NCBI GenBank assembly: GCA_035063765.1
Contig: JAPSFT010000009.1
Location: 1 to 64,000, forward strand
Origin: Deltaproteobacteria bacterium
GTDB lineage: Bacteria; Myxococcota_A; UBA9160; PR03
DNA: 64,000 nucleotides
Direction of reading: 5' to 3'
Positions within the stretch are counted from its first letter, which is position 1. Each line of letters opens with the position of its first letter. The position numbers and the translations under genes were made by a program. Below are positions 36,130 through 46,989 of this stretch, in pieces. Under the pieces are notes generated by a model, which was not told the DNA's origin, ran no database searches, and saw nothing but the letters and a program-made list of their open reading frames with translations.

Positions 36130-37311
36130 GTGCCTGCGCCGCCCATCTACCTCGACCACCAGTCCACCACGCCCGTCGATCCGCGCGTCGTCGAGGCGAT
36201 GGCGCCCTGGTGGACGCGCGACTTCGGCAACGCCGCGAGCCGCACCCACGTCTTCGGCTGGCGCGCCGAGGCGGCCGTCGAGGCGGCGCGCGCGACGCTG
36301 GCGCGCGCCGTCGGCGCCGCCGATCCGCAGGAGATCGTGTTCACGAGCGGCGCCACCGAGAGCGACAACCTGGCGCTCGCCGGTTTGGCCCGCGCGCAGC
36401 GCGGGCGGGGCGGCCACCTCGTGACGGTGGCCAGCGAGCACCCCGCGGTCCTCGACACCGCGCGGGCGCTGGCGGCCGAGGGCTTCACGCTGACCGAGCT
36501 GCCGGTGGACGGCGCCGGCTTCGTCGATCCCGACGACGTCGGGCGGGCCCTCACGGACGACACGGTCCTGGTCTCGGTCATGTGGGCGAACAACGAGATC
36601 GGCGTGCTCCAGCCGATCGAGGCCATCGCCGAGCGCTGCCGCGCGCGCGGGGTGGCGTTCCACAGCGACGCCGCGCAGGCCGTCGGCAAGGTGCCGGTCG
36701 ACGCGGCGGCGGCCGGCGTGGACCTGCTCTCCTTCACCGCCCACAAGCTCTATGGCCCGAAGGGCATCGGCGCGCTGCGCGTGCGGCGGGGCCGGCCGCG
36801 GCTGCGGCTCGCGCCGCTCCTGCACGGCGGCGGGCACGAGGGCGGCCTGCGCTCGGGCACGCTGCCGGTGCCCCTGATCGTCGGCTTCGCGCGGGCGGTG
36901 GAGCTGGCGCTCGCCGAGCGCGAGGCCGAGGCGGCCCGCCTCGCGGCGCTGCGCGCGCGGCTCCTCGATCGGCTGCGCGCGGAGCTCGACGGGGTGTTCG
37001 TGAACGGCGACCTCGGGCGGCGCCTGCCGGGCAACCTGAACGTGGGGTTCGAGGGTGTGGATGCCGACGGGCTGCTGGCGGCGCTCCCCGAGCTCGCGAT
37101 CTCGACCGGCTCCGCCTGCGCCTCGGCACGCGCCGAGCGCAGCCACGTCCTGCGTGCCCTCGGCCGGTCGGATGCGGAGCTGCGGGCCTCGGTGCGGATC
37201 GGGCTCGGCCGGGGCACGGGCGAGGCCGAGATCGACGCCGCGGCCGATCGGCTCGTCGCGGAGGTCCGCGCACAGCGCGCGCGCCGCACACCGGCTGCGC
37301 GCCCCGCGTAG
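36130..37311 (+). CDS. iscS: Cysteine desulfurase (NifS/IscS family)
   Basis: A 393-aa PLP enzyme that takes sulfur from cysteine for Fe-S clusters and thio-modifications. YLDHQSTTPVDPRV at the N-terminus, the PLP lysine K206 (SFTAHKLYGPKG), the active-site loop C330 (STGSACAS) and RIGLGRGT are all conserved (group I). A GTG start at 36130 has GGAGG upstream. Paired with the A-type carrier in one operon. Confidence 0.95.
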   Translation: MPAPPIYLDHQSTTPVDPRVVEAMAPWWTRDFGNAASRTHVFGWRAEAAVEAARATLARAVGAADPQEIVFTSGATESDNLALAGLARAQRGRGGHLVTVASEHPAVLDTARALAAEGFTLTELPVDGAGFVDPDDVGRALTDDTVLVSVMWANNEIGVLQPIEAIAERCRARGVAFHSDAAQAVGKVPVDAAAAGVDLLSFTAHKLYGPKGIGALRVRRGRPRLRLAPLLHGGGHEGGLRSGTLPVPLIVGFARAVELALAEREAEAARLAALRARLLDRLRAELDGVFVNGDLGRRLPGNLNVGFEGVDADGLLAALPELAISTGSACASARAERSHVLRALGRSDAELRASVRIGLGRGTGEAEIDAAADRLVAEVRAQRARRTPAARPA

Positions 37312-37376
37312 CTCCGTTTCCACCCCGCCGCTACCCTGGGCCGTCCCGTTCCCCCGAGGACCCCTACGGAAGGCAC

Positions 37377-37988
37377 ATGGCCGAGCAGAAGGCGACGAAC
37401 ATCACCTGGCACCAGCAGACGGTGGCGCGCGCGGACCGCGAGAGGCTGCTCGGGCAGAAGGGGGTGACGATCTGGCTGACCGGCCTCTCGGGCTCGGGCA
37501 AGAGCACCATCGCCGTCGCGGCCGAGGAGGCCCTGCTCCGCCGCGGCCGGCTCGCCTACGTGCTCGACGGCGACAACATCCGCCACGGCCTGAACAAGAA
37601 CCTCGGCTTCTCGCCCGCCGACCGCACCGAGAACATCCGGCGGATCGGCGAGGTGGCCCGCCTCTTCACCGACGCCGGCGTGCTCGTCTTCACCTCGTTC
37701 ATCTCGCCCTACCGCGCGGACCGCGACCTGGTGCGCGGCCTCCACGACCCGGGCCGCTTCGTCGAGGCCTACGTCGCCGCGAGCGTCGCGACCTGCGAGT
37801 CGCGCGACGTGAAGGGGCTCTACAAGAAGGCGAGGGCGGGCGAGATCCCGGAGTTCACCGGCATCTCGGCGCCCTACGAGGCGCCGGAGCGCCCGGAGCT
37901 GGTGCTCGACACCAATCGCCAGACCGTCGAGGAGAGCGTGGGCCAGCTCGTCTCGTTCCTGGAAGAGAAGGGCTACCTCTCGTCGTGA
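37377..37988 (+). CDS. cysC: Adenylylsulfate kinase
   Basis: A 203-aa APS kinase that makes PAPS for sulfation or sulfate reduction. P-loop GLSGSGKST (36-44), DGDNIRHGLN and FISPYRADRD are family landmarks. There is no fused CysN/ATP-sulfurylase domain and no sulfurylase nearby, so it could provide PAPS for sulfated surface molecules rather than assimilation (inference). A -10-like TACCCT is at 37332-37337. The next lipoprotein gene overlaps by GTGA. Confidence 0.96.
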   Translation: MAEQKATNITWHQQTVARADRERLLGQKGVTIWLTGLSGSGKSTIAVAAEEALLRRGRLAYVLDGDNIRHGLNKNLGFSPADRTENIRRIGEVARLFTDAGVLVFTSFISPYRADRDLVRGLHDPGRFVEAYVAASVATCESRDVKGLYKKARAGEIPEFTGISAPYEAPERPELVLDTNRQTVEESVGQLVSFLEEKGYLSS

Positions 37989-39754
37989 CGAGCCGGCTCC
38001 GCAGGCCGCTGCCCGTGCTCGCTGCGCTCGCGACGCTCGCGACCCTGGGCCTCGCGGGCTGCTCCACGCTGCTCGCTCCGGTCCGCTCCCAGCCCGACGT
38101 GGTGGAGCGCCCCGGTGCGCCGGCCGAGTACGACTATCTGGTCGGCCGCGAGCTCGAGCTCGACGGGGATCTCGAGGGGGCGCTGGCCGCCTACCAGCGG
38201 GCGCTGGCCAAGGATCCCGCGTCCGCGCTCCTCGATCGCAAGGTGGCGGAGATGCTGGCCCGGGCCGGACGCCCGGACGAAGCGGTGGCCTACGCGCAGC
38301 GCGCCCTCGAGCTCGACCCGGACGACGCCGACCTGCGCGTCTTCCTGGGCACCCTCCACCGCCTGCGCCGCGACGTCGGGGCCGCCGAGGCGGTGCTGCT
38401 CGAGCCCGACGGGACACCGCTCGACGCCGATTCGGCGCTGCTCCTCTACGGCCTCTACGCCGACGCCAATCGCAACGAGGACGCGCTGCGCACGGCGCGC
38501 TGGATGGTGCGCGCCGATCCGACCAGCCTGCGCTCGTACTTCGCGCTCGCGCGGGCCTACGAGAAGATGGACCGCCACGCCGAGGCCGAGCGGACCCTGC
38601 GCCAGGCGCTGAAGCAGCATCCGGACAGCCTGGCCGTCTACTCGGCGCTGGCGCGGGGTCGCCGCCAGCGCGGTGACCGCGACGGCGAGATCGCGATCTA
38701 CCGCGAGGTGCTGCGCGTCCAGCCCCACCACCACCCGACGCTGGTGGCCCTGGCCGACGCCTACCTCGGGCTCGAGCGCTGGGACGACGCGCGCCGCACG
38801 CTCGAGGAGATCGAGCGGCGCCATCCCGAGGACCTGCGCTCGATCGTCCGGCTCGGCTACCTCGACCTCGAGCAGAAGGACTACCAGGCCGCGGCGGCGC
38901 GCTTCGAGAAGGCGCTCGCGGACAACCCCGAGCAGTACGAGGTGTACTACCTGCTCGGGCTGGTCCAGCGGCGCGCGGATCGGCTCGCCGAGGCGCAGGC
39001 CAGCTTCGAGCGCGTGCCGCCCGAGCACGAGCGCTGGTCCGACGCGCGGCTCCAGATCGCCTCGATGAAGGAGCGGGAGGACGATTTCGCGGGTGCGCTC
39101 GCCGAGGCGGAGGCGGTGCGCGCGCGCGCGCCCTCGCGCCAGCTCGACCTCTACGTCGCGAGCCTGCGCTCGAAGGCGGGCGACTTCGAGGGGGCGGTGG
39201 ACTTCCTGGAGGACCTGCTCGAGCGGACGCCGGGCGACGAGGACCTGCTCTACAACCTCGGGGTCGTGTACGGCGAGGCGGGCCGCAGCGAGGAGTCGCT
39301 GGCCTACATGCGCCAGGTACTCGCCGTGAGCCCCGATCATCCGGGCGCCCTCAACTACGTGGGCTACACGATGGCGGAGCAGGGCCGGGACCTCGACGAG
39401 GCCGAGCGCATGGTGGTGCGCGCGAGCGAGCAGAGGCCCGACGACGGCTACATCACCGACAGCCTGGGCTGGATCTACTACACGCGCGCGAAGCAGATGC
39501 TCGATGCCGGGCGCGTCGAGGAGGGCCGCGCGATGCTCGAGCGGGCGGTCCGCGAGCTCGAGCGCGCGGCGCAGCTCACCGGCGGCGACCCGGTGATCTC
39601 CGAGCACCTGGGCGACGCCTACCTGCTGCTCGAGGACCGCGCCCGCGCGCTGCGCTTCTACGAGGAGGCCGTCCACCTCGAGCCGCGCGAGGCCGAGCAG
39701 CCGAAGCTGCGCGAGAAGCTCGAGCGCCTGCGCCGGGAGCTCGCGCCCCGGTGA
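37985..39754 (+). CDS. TPR-repeat lipoprotein
   Basis: A 589-aa lipoprotein with lipobox LGLAGC (C26). Almost the entire mature part is tetratricopeptide repeats (about 14), e.g. ALDPDDADLR-type and YNLGVVYGEAGRSEESLAYM. Such proteins build scaffolds at the envelope; this one resembles the large TPR lipoproteins that occur before LolB-like genes in proteobacteria. It heads a coupled run: TPR lipoprotein, LolB-like lipoprotein, oppA, oppB. GTG start in the cysC stop codon. Confidence 0.9.
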   Translation: MTSRLRRPLPVLAALATLATLGLAGCSTLLAPVRSQPDVVERPGAPAEYDYLVGRELELDGDLEGALAAYQRALAKDPASALLDRKVAEMLARAGRPDEAVAYAQRALELDPDDADLRVFLGTLHRLRRDVGAAEAVLLEPDGTPLDADSALLLYGLYADANRNEDALRTARWMVRADPTSLRSYFALARAYEKMDRHAEAERTLRQALKQHPDSLAVYSALARGRRQRGDRDGEIAIYREVLRVQPHHHPTLVALADAYLGLERWDDARRTLEEIERRHPEDLRSIVRLGYLDLEQKDYQAAAARFEKALADNPEQYEVYYLLGLVQRRADRLAEAQASFERVPPEHERWSDARLQIASMKEREDDFAGALAEAEAVRARAPSRQLDLYVASLRSKAGDFEGAVDFLEDLLERTPGDEDLLYNLGVVYGEAGRSEESLAYMRQVLAVSPDHPGALNYVGYTMAEQGRDLDEAERMVVRASEQRPDDGYITDSLGWIYYTRAKQMLDAGRVEEGRAMLERAVRELERAAQLTGGDPVISEHLGDAYLLLEDRARALRFYEEAVHLEPREAEQPKLREKLERLRRELAPR

Positions 39755-40551
39755 GGGCGCGGCGCCCGGCTCGCACGCGCGCCTTCGCCGCTCCCGCCCT
39801 CGCCCTGCTGCTCGCGTTCGCGTTCGCGTGCGCCGGCGCGCGCGCGCCGCGCGCGACGCCGCTCGCGCCCGCCGACACCCGCCCCGGTGCGCTGCTCGAC
39901 GCGCTCGCGCAGACCGGCGCGGCGCGCCGCTCGCTGCGGGGCGTCGCGCGGCTCGCGGTCGAGGGGCCGGCCGGCGGCGGCCGCGCCCGGCAGATCCTGC
40001 TCCTCGAGCGCCCGGCGCGCCTGCGGGTCGAGATCCTGGGCCTGCTCGACCAGCGCGTCGCCGTGCTCACGACCGACGGCGTCCACTACCGGCTCTACCG
40101 CGCCGAGGACGGCTCGCTCACGGGCGGCCCCGTCCACGACGCGCTCCTGTGGGAGGTCGCGGGCCTCGCGGTGACGCCCGAGCAGGCGGTGCAGATCCTG
40201 CTCGGGGCGCCCGAGCCGCCCCCGGGCGCACGGCTCGCGGGCGGCGCCGAGCTCGCCGACGGCCGGGTGCGCCTCGACCTGCGCGTGCCCGACCGGCCCG
40301 GGACGACCCGGCTCGAGTTCGACCCGGCCGGCCGCCTGATCGGCTGGGCCCGGCTCGGCGCGGGCGGCGAGGCGCTCCAGGAGGCTCGCTTCGGGGACTA
40401 CCGGGCGCTCGGCGGCGACGCGTTCCCCTTCGCGATCGAGCTCGCCGACCACACCACCGGCGCCGAGGCGCGGGTGCACTTCGCCTCGGTCGAGCTGGAC
40501 CCGGTGCTCGCGCCGGAGCTCTTCGAGCTGCGCGTCGGGAGCGGAGGGTGA
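39751..40551 (+). CDS. LolB-like outer-membrane lipoprotein
   Basis: A 266-aa lipoprotein with lipobox FAFAC (C27). The fold looks like a beta-rich LolA/LolB or DUF4292 type: LRGVARLAVEGPAGGGRARQILLLERPARLRVE (in part), RLYRAEDGSL, and a C-terminal PFAIEL...ARVHFASVELDP. In other bacteria LolB takes lipoproteins from LolA into the outer membrane. Homology is by pattern, so this is tentative. Coupled on both sides by GTGA. Confidence 0.7.
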   Translation: MRARRPARTRAFAAPALALLLAFAFACAGARAPRATPLAPADTRPGALLDALAQTGAARRSLRGVARLAVEGPAGGGRARQILLLERPARLRVEILGLLDQRVAVLTTDGVHYRLYRAEDGSLTGGPVHDALLWEVAGLAVTPEQAVQILLGAPEPPPGARLAGGAELADGRVRLDLRVPDRPGTTRLEFDPAGRLIGWARLGAGGEALQEARFGDYRALGGDAFPFAIELADHTTGAEARVHFASVELDPVLAPELFELRVGSGG

Positions 40552-42599
40552 GGGCGCGGCCCGTGGCCGGGGCGCTGGCTGCGCGCCTCCCGGCGGTCGC
40601 GCTCGCGGCGCTCGCCCCGATCGCCGTGCTCGCGTGCGGCAACAACCCCTATCCCGGCGGCGACGACGCGCTGCGCGTCCTCTACACGCCCTACAGCGCG
40701 CCGCCCAAGACCCTCGATCCGCAGGTGGCCTACGCGACCGTGGATCACGACGTGCTCTCGAACGTCTACGAGACGCTGCTCGAGTACCACTACCTGCGCC
40801 GGCCCTACGAGCTGATCCCCGCGCTCGCGACCGCGGTGCCCGAGCCGCGCCGGCTCCCGGACGGCGGTGTCGCCTACGCCTTTACGCTGCGGCCCGGGAT
40901 CGCCTACGGCACGGACCCCTGCTTCGCGCTCGGGACGCCGGGGGCGACGAGCCGGGAGCTGGTGGCCTCGGACCTCGCGTTCGGGCTCCAGCGCATCGCG
41001 GATCCCGCCGTGGGCAGCCCGGTGCTCGTCACCTTCGCGAAGATCCGGGGCCTCGCGGCCTTCGGCGAGCGGCTCGCCGCGCGGCGCGCCGGGGAGCCCG
41101 GCTTCGCGGCGCTGCGCATCGACGAGCAGTACCGCCGTGCCGGCCCGGTCGAGGGCCTGCGCGTCACCGGTCCGTACCGCTTCGAGGTCGTGCTCGACGC
41201 GCCCTACCCGCAGATCCTCTACTGGTTCGCGATGCCCTTCACCTCACCGGTGCCGTGGGAGGCCGTGGCCTGGTACGACGGCGAGGACGGCCGCCCCCCC
41301 TTCGCCGAGGTGGCGGTCGGCACGGGCCCCTTCCGGCTCGCGCGCTACGACAAGCGCAGCCGCATCGTGCTCGACCGCAACCCCGACTGGTGGGGCGCCC
41401 GCCATCCCGAGTGGCGCGCGCCCTCGGCGCTCTACCCGGCCGACGGCGAGCCCGGGGACGCGGCCCGCGGCGCGCTCGACCCGCGGCTCGCCGGGCGCCC
41501 GCTGCCCTTCCTCGATCGCGTCGAGATGCGGCTCGAGAAGGAGTCGATCCCCGCCTTCGCGAAGTTCGTGCAGGGCTACTACGACCGCTCCGCGATCCCG
41601 AAGGAGAGCTTCGACCGGACCGTGAGCGAGGGCCGGCTCGGCCCCGAGATGGAGGCGCGCGGCATGCGCCTCGAGCGCGCGGTGCGGCCGGGCGTCTACT
41701 ACCTGGGCTTCAACATGGACGATCCCGTGGTCGGCGCGCCGGCCGGCGCGCGCGCGCGCAAGCTGCGCCAGGCGATGAGCCTCGCGGTCGACGTGCCGGA
41801 GTTCCTGCGCGTGTTCCTGAACCGGCGCGGGATCCCCGCCCAGTCGCCGATCCCGCCCGGGATCTTCGGCTACGACCCGGCCTACCGGAACCCGTACCGG
41901 ACCCTCGACCTCGAGCGGGCCCGCGCGCTGCTCGCGGACGCCGGCTACCCGGGCGGCGTCGACCCGGCGAGCGGGCGCGCGCTGCGCATCACCTTCGACA
42001 CGCCCGACACCACCGTGCAGTCGCGCCTGCGCTTCCAGTTCCTGATCGACGGCTGGAAGCAGCTCGGCCTCGACGTCGAGCTGGCGGCGACCAGCTACAA
42101 CCAGTTCCGTGACAAGGTGCGCAACGGCGCCTACCAGCTCTTCTTCTGGGGCTGGGTCGCCGACTACCCGGACCCCGAGAACTTCCTGTTCCTGCTCTGG
42201 AGCGAGATGGCCGAGGCGAAGAGCGGAGGCCCCAATACCGCCAACTTCGCGGACCCGCGCTTCGACGCCCTCTTCGACGAGCTCAAGGACCTCGAGAACG
42301 GGCCGCGCCGCGCGGCGCGGATCCGCGCGGCGCTGGCGCGGCTCGAGACCGAGCGGCCCTGGATCGAGCTCTTCCATCCCGAGGACTACGCGCTCGTGCA
42401 CGGCTGGCTCGACGGCGTGAAGCCGATGGGGCTCCCGGTGCCGGTCTGGAAGTACTACGCGGTGACGCCCGACGCGCGGGCCGTGGCGCGCCGCGCATGG
42501 AACCAGCCGGTGCGCTGGCCGGCCTGGGCGCTCGGCGGGCTCGCCCTCGCGGGCCTCGGTCCGGCCGTCGCCACCTGGCGGCGGGAGCGGCGCGCGTGA
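40548..42599 (+). CDS. oppA: Peptide ABC transporter substrate-binding lipoprotein
   Basis: A 683-aa SBP_bac_5-type protein that captures peptides for OppBCDF. It has a lipobox (IAVLAC, C30) and the usual core: YETLLEYHY, GTGPFRLARY, LRQAMSLAVDV, LADAGYPGG and FFWGWVADYPDPENF. Unusually, a second hydrophobic helix (about 661-678) near the C-terminus is followed by a basic end (RRERRA), so it may be anchored twice. There are also long inserts relative to E. coli OppA (543 aa). GTG start coupled to the previous gene. Confidence 0.9.
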   Translation: MRARPVAGALAARLPAVALAALAPIAVLACGNNPYPGGDDALRVLYTPYSAPPKTLDPQVAYATVDHDVLSNVYETLLEYHYLRRPYELIPALATAVPEPRRLPDGGVAYAFTLRPGIAYGTDPCFALGTPGATSRELVASDLAFGLQRIADPAVGSPVLVTFAKIRGLAAFGERLAARRAGEPGFAALRIDEQYRRAGPVEGLRVTGPYRFEVVLDAPYPQILYWFAMPFTSPVPWEAVAWYDGEDGRPPFAEVAVGTGPFRLARYDKRSRIVLDRNPDWWGARHPEWRAPSALYPADGEPGDAARGALDPRLAGRPLPFLDRVEMRLEKESIPAFAKFVQGYYDRSAIPKESFDRTVSEGRLGPEMEARGMRLERAVRPGVYYLGFNMDDPVVGAPAGARARKLRQAMSLAVDVPEFLRVFLNRRGIPAQSPIPPGIFGYDPAYRNPYRTLDLERARALLADAGYPGGVDPASGRALRITFDTPDTTVQSRLRFQFLIDGWKQLGLDVELAATSYNQFRDKVRNGAYQLFFWGWVADYPDPENFLFLLWSEMAEAKSGGPNTANFADPRFDALFDELKDLENGPRRAARIRAALARLETERPWIELFHPEDYALVHGWLDGVKPMGLPVPVWKYYAVTPDARAVARRAWNQPVRWPAWALGGLALAGLGPAVATWRRERRA

Positions 42600-43561
42600 G
42601 CGCCTGGCTGGTGCGCCGGCTCCTGTGGGGCGCCGCCACCGTCTTCGGTGTGCTCGGCTTCCTGTTCCTGCTCTTCTTCGCGACCGCCGAGCCCGAGGAC
42701 ATCGCCCGGCGCGCGCTCGGCGAGAAGGCGCCGCCCGAGGCGGTGGCGCAGTGGATCACGAGCCACGGCTACGACCGGCCCCGGGTCTGGAACCCCGCCG
42801 CTCCCACCGACACCATGCTCTTCGAGCACTTCCGGCGCATGCTCGCCTTCGACTTCGGGCGCAGCGACGCCGACGACGTGCCGATCGCACAGCGCCTGCG
42901 CGAGGGCGTGGGCGCGAGCCTCTCGCTCACCGTACCGCTCTTCCTGCTCGGGATCCCGCTCGCCCTCGGCGCGTCGCTCTTCGTGGCCTTCTTCCGCGAG
43001 ACCTACATCGACCGCGCCGGGGTGGTGCTCGCGGTGGTGGTGATGAGCGTGTCGATCCTGATCTACATCCTGGCCGGCCAGTACCTGATCGGCGTGCTGC
43101 TGCGCTGGTTCCCGATCTCGGGCTTCGACGCCGACCCGGCCGTCCTCGCGCGCTTCCTGGCGCTGCCGGTCGGAGTGGGCCTCCTGCACGGGCTCGGCAG
43201 CGACCTGCGCTTCTACCGCACCGTCTTCGTCGAGGAGACCTCGCGCGACTACGTGCGCACCGCCTTCGCGAAGGGGGCCGGCGAGGGCCGGGTGATGGCC
43301 CGCCACGTGCTGCCGAACGCGATGCTCCCGATCCTCACCCACGAGGTGGTGCGGATTCCGGGTCTCTTCACCGGCGCGCTCCTGCTCGAGTCCTTCTTCG
43401 GCATCCCCGGGCTCGGCTCGATGACCGTCGACGCGATCGACGCCAACGACTTCGCGACCCTGCGCGTGATGGTGTACGTGGGAGCCCTGCTCTTCATCGC
43501 CGCGCAGATCGTCACCGACGTGGCCTACACCGTGGTCGACCCGCGCGTGCGGCTCACGTGA
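42596..43561 (+). CDS. oppB: Peptide ABC transporter permease OppB-like
   Basis: A 321-aa inner-membrane protein with six helices and the binding-protein-dependent permease EAA loop (AFAKGAGEGRVMARHVLPNA, partly quoted), then IPGLFTGALLLESFFGIPGLG. It is the first of the two Opp permeases. GTG start in the oppA stop codon. Confidence 0.92.
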   Translation: MSAWLVRRLLWGAATVFGVLGFLFLLFFATAEPEDIARRALGEKAPPEAVAQWITSHGYDRPRVWNPAAPTDTMLFEHFRRMLAFDFGRSDADDVPIAQRLREGVGASLSLTVPLFLLGIPLALGASLFVAFFRETYIDRAGVVLAVVVMSVSILIYILAGQYLIGVLLRWFPISGFDADPAVLARFLALPVGVGLLHGLGSDLRFYRTVFVEETSRDYVRTAFAKGAGEGRVMARHVLPNAMLPILTHEVVRIPGLFTGALLLESFFGIPGLGSMTVDAIDANDFATLRVMVYVGALLFIAAQIVTDVAYTVVDPRVRLT

Positions 43562-43587
43562 GCTCGCGGGAAGAAGGGTCCTAGCGC

Positions 43588-44604
43588 GTGGAAGCGCACG
43601 TCGCGGCCAACCTCGGACTGGTGGGGCTCGGCGCCGTGGTCGCGCTGGCGGCCTGGCGCGGGCGGCGCAGCCCGTTCTGGCGTGCGCGGCTGGCCGCGAT
43701 CGCCCGGCGCCGGCCGCTCGCGCTCGCCGTGATCGCGGGCTTCGCGGCGGTGGCGCTCCTCGACACCGTGTCGTGGCGAGACGCGCAGGAGCAGGCCGGC
43801 GGGATCGGCGAGCCGCGCAGTGCGCTCGTGCGGCTCTTCCCGGCCGACTTCCGGGAAGCCAGCTACTCGGCGCCCTTCGCCGCCGTCGAGTTCTACGGCG
43901 GCGCGCCGCTCGCCCACCCGGGCCGCCACCTGCTCGGCACCGACATCCTGGGCCGCGACGTGCTCCTGCTGACGCTCCAGGGCGCGAAGGTGGCGCTGCT
44001 GGTCGGGGGGCTCACCTGCGCGATCGCGATCCCGCTGGCGCTCTTCCTGGGCGTGCCCGCCGGCTGGTTCGGCGGGCGCATCGACGACCTGGTGTTCTTC
44101 CTGGTCTCGACGCTCGCCTCGATGCCCTCGATCCTGCTCCTGATCGCGCTGGTCACCGCGATCGGGCGCGGGCCGCTCCAGGTGTGCTTCGCGCTGGCGG
44201 TGACCGGCTGGGTCGGCTTCTGCCGGCTCGCGCGCGCGGAGACGCTCAAGATCCGCGAGCTCGACTACGTGCAGGCGGCACGCGCCCTCGGCGTGCCCAC
44301 CCGGCGCATCCTGTGGCGTCACGTGCTCCCGAACCTGACGCACCTGATCGTGATCACCTTCGTGCTCACCTTCTCGAGCCTGGTGCTCTCGGAGGCGGTG
44401 CTCTCCTGGCTGGGCCTCGGCCTCGAGGGGAGCTGGGGGCAGATGATCGACCAGGCGCGCGACGAGCTCTCGCGCGCCCCGGTGATCTGGTGGAACCTCG
44501 GCGCCGCCTCGCTGGCCCTCTTCACGCTGATCCTGGCCGTGAACCGCGTCGGTGACGCCGTCCGCGACGTGCTCGACCCGCGCACCGCGCGCGAGCAGGA
44601 GTGA
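43588..44604 (+). CDS. oppC: Peptide ABC transporter permease OppC-like
   Basis: A 338-aa permease with an N-terminal extension that contains an extra helix (typical of OppC/DppC), [11 protein letters not shown], and an EAA loop ([20 protein letters not shown], partly quoted). It pairs with OppB. GTG start 26 bp after oppB; the gene lies 9 bp before the first ATPase. Confidence 0.92.
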   Translation: MEAHVAANLGLVGLGAVVALAAWRGRRSPFWRARLAAIARRRPLALAVIAGFAAVALLDTVSWRDAQEQAGGIGEPRSALVRLFPADFREASYSAPFAAVEFYGGAPLAHPGRHLLGTDILGRDVLLLTLQGAKVALLVGGLTCAIAIPLALFLGVPAGWFGGRIDDLVFFLVSTLASMPSILLLIALVTAIGRGPLQVCFALAVTGWVGFCRLARAETLKIRELDYVQAARALGVPTRRILWRHVLPNLTHLIVITFVLTFSSLVLSEAVLSWLGLGLEGSWGQMIDQARDELSRAPVIWWNLGAASLALFTLILAVNRVGDAVRDVLDPRTAREQE

Positions 44605-44613
44605 GCGGAGATC

Positions 44614-45611
44614 GTGGCGGCCCTCGCGCAGCCGGATGCCGGAGCCCTGCTCAGCGTCGCGGGCCTCGTCACGAGCTTCCCCGCCGCCGGCGGCCGCCGC
44701 GTCGCGGTGGTGGACGGCGTGGACCTCGCGATCGCGCGCGGCGAGGTGCTGGCTCTCGTCGGGGAGTCGGGCTGCGGCAAGTCGCTGACCGCGCTCTCGA
44801 TCGTGCGCCTCGTGCCGAGGCCGGGGCGGGTCGAGGCGGGGCGCGTGTGGCTCGCGGGCCGCGCGCTCGAGGGCCTCGGCCCGGGCGGCTGGCGGCGCGT
44901 CCGCGGGGGCGAGATCGGGATGATCTTCCAGGAGCCGATGACGAGCCTGAACCCGGTCCAGACGGTCGGCGCGCAGGTGGCCGAGGCCGTGCGGCTCCAC
45001 GGCGGGGGCTCGCGGGCGGCGGCGCGCGGGCGGGCGCGCGAGCTCTTCGAGCAGGTCGGGATCCCCGACCCCGGGGCGCGCCTCGACGCCTTTCCGCACC
45101 AGCTCTCGGGCGGGCTCAAGCAGCGCGCGATGATCGCGATCGCGCTGGCCGCCCGGCCGCGGCTGCTGATCGCCGACGAGCCGACCACCGCGCTCGACGT
45201 CACGGTCCAGGCCCAGATCCTCGACCTGCTGCGCGTGCTCGGCCGCGAGCTCGGGATGGCGGTCCTGCTGATCACCCACGATCTCGGCGTGGTGAACGAG
45301 CTGGCCGACCGGGTGGCGGTGATGTACGCGGGGCGCGTCGTGGAGCAGGGCACGCGCGCCGAGGTGCTGGCGGCACCCCGCCACCCCTACACCGAAGGGC
45401 TCCTGCGCTCGCTGCCCGCGCGCGCCCCGCGCGGCGCCCGCCTCGCCGAGATCCCGGGCGCGGTGCCGCCGCCCGAGGCGTGGCCGCCCGGCTGCCGCTT
45501 CGCGGAGCGCTGCCCGCACGCCTTCGCCGCCTGCGCCGCGGCGCCCGGCTGGACCCGGCTCTCGCCGACCCATGCCGTCCGGTGTCACGTGGTCGCCCGG
45601 GAGAGCGGTGT

Positions 45612-45615
<4 letters not shown>
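44614..45615 (+). CDS. oppD: Peptide ABC transporter ATPase OppD
   Basis: A 333-aa ATPase: Walker A GESGCGKS (50-57), [27 protein letters not shown] and [12 protein letters not shown]. The C-terminal oligopeptide-transporter domain has the cysteine cluster ([14 protein letters not shown]) that can bind an Fe-S cluster in OppD/DppD families. GTG start at 44614. Confidence 0.94.
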
Positions 45616-46639
<1,024 letters not shown>

Positions 46640-46643
<4 letters not shown>

Positions 46644-46668
46644 CACCCCAGACCCCCCGGGCGACCCT
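46640..46668 (+). promoter_or_regulatory. Promoter upstream of HPr-like gene
   Basis: TTGACA is perfect; after 17 nt comes GACCCT, a weak -10. Start is expected at or within a few nt of the ATG at 46678, with no ribosome site. TTGACACCCC is shared with the xseB promoter. Confidence 0.45.
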
Positions 46669-46677
46669 GCGCGTCAC

Positions 46678-46989
46678 ATGCGCCTCGAGTACACCTTCGA
46701 CATCTCCGACGTGCCGGTCCCGCGCTTCTCGATCGAGGCCGTCGAGGGGATCGGCAAGCTGTTCACGCTCGCGACGCTGGTGATGAACGTGCTGGCGGTG
46801 CGGCCGCGGGTGGAGATCGTCTTCCACGGCCTGAACCCCGAGGACCCGACCCGCAAGATCGACGCCTTCCGCGAGATCCTGGCGAGCTGCGAGGCGGGTG
46901 CGAAGGTGCGCTTCCAGGCCGGACAGGGCGGCCGGGTGCCCGGCTCCTCGAGCTCCTTCCAGTGGCTCTCGGTGGAGGCCGGCGCGTAG
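46678..46989 (+). CDS. Small HPr-like protein, unknown function
   Basis: A 103-aa protein I do not recognise by name. Its middle (about 15-78: LFTLATLVMN, VRPRVEIVFHG, RKIDAFREILASC, GAKVRFQAG) has the strand-helix order of HPr-fold proteins, but the phosphorylated His of HPr is absent. It has its own promoter and no ribosome site. The end of the opposite-strand kinase gene overlaps it by 227 bp. Protein-like composition makes this strand the better coding choice there. Confidence 0.6.
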   Translation: MRLEYTFDISDVPVPRFSIEAVEGIGKLFTLATLVMNVLAVRPRVEIVFHGLNPEDPTRKIDAFREILASCEAGAKVRFQAGQGGRVPGSSSSFQWLSVEAGA

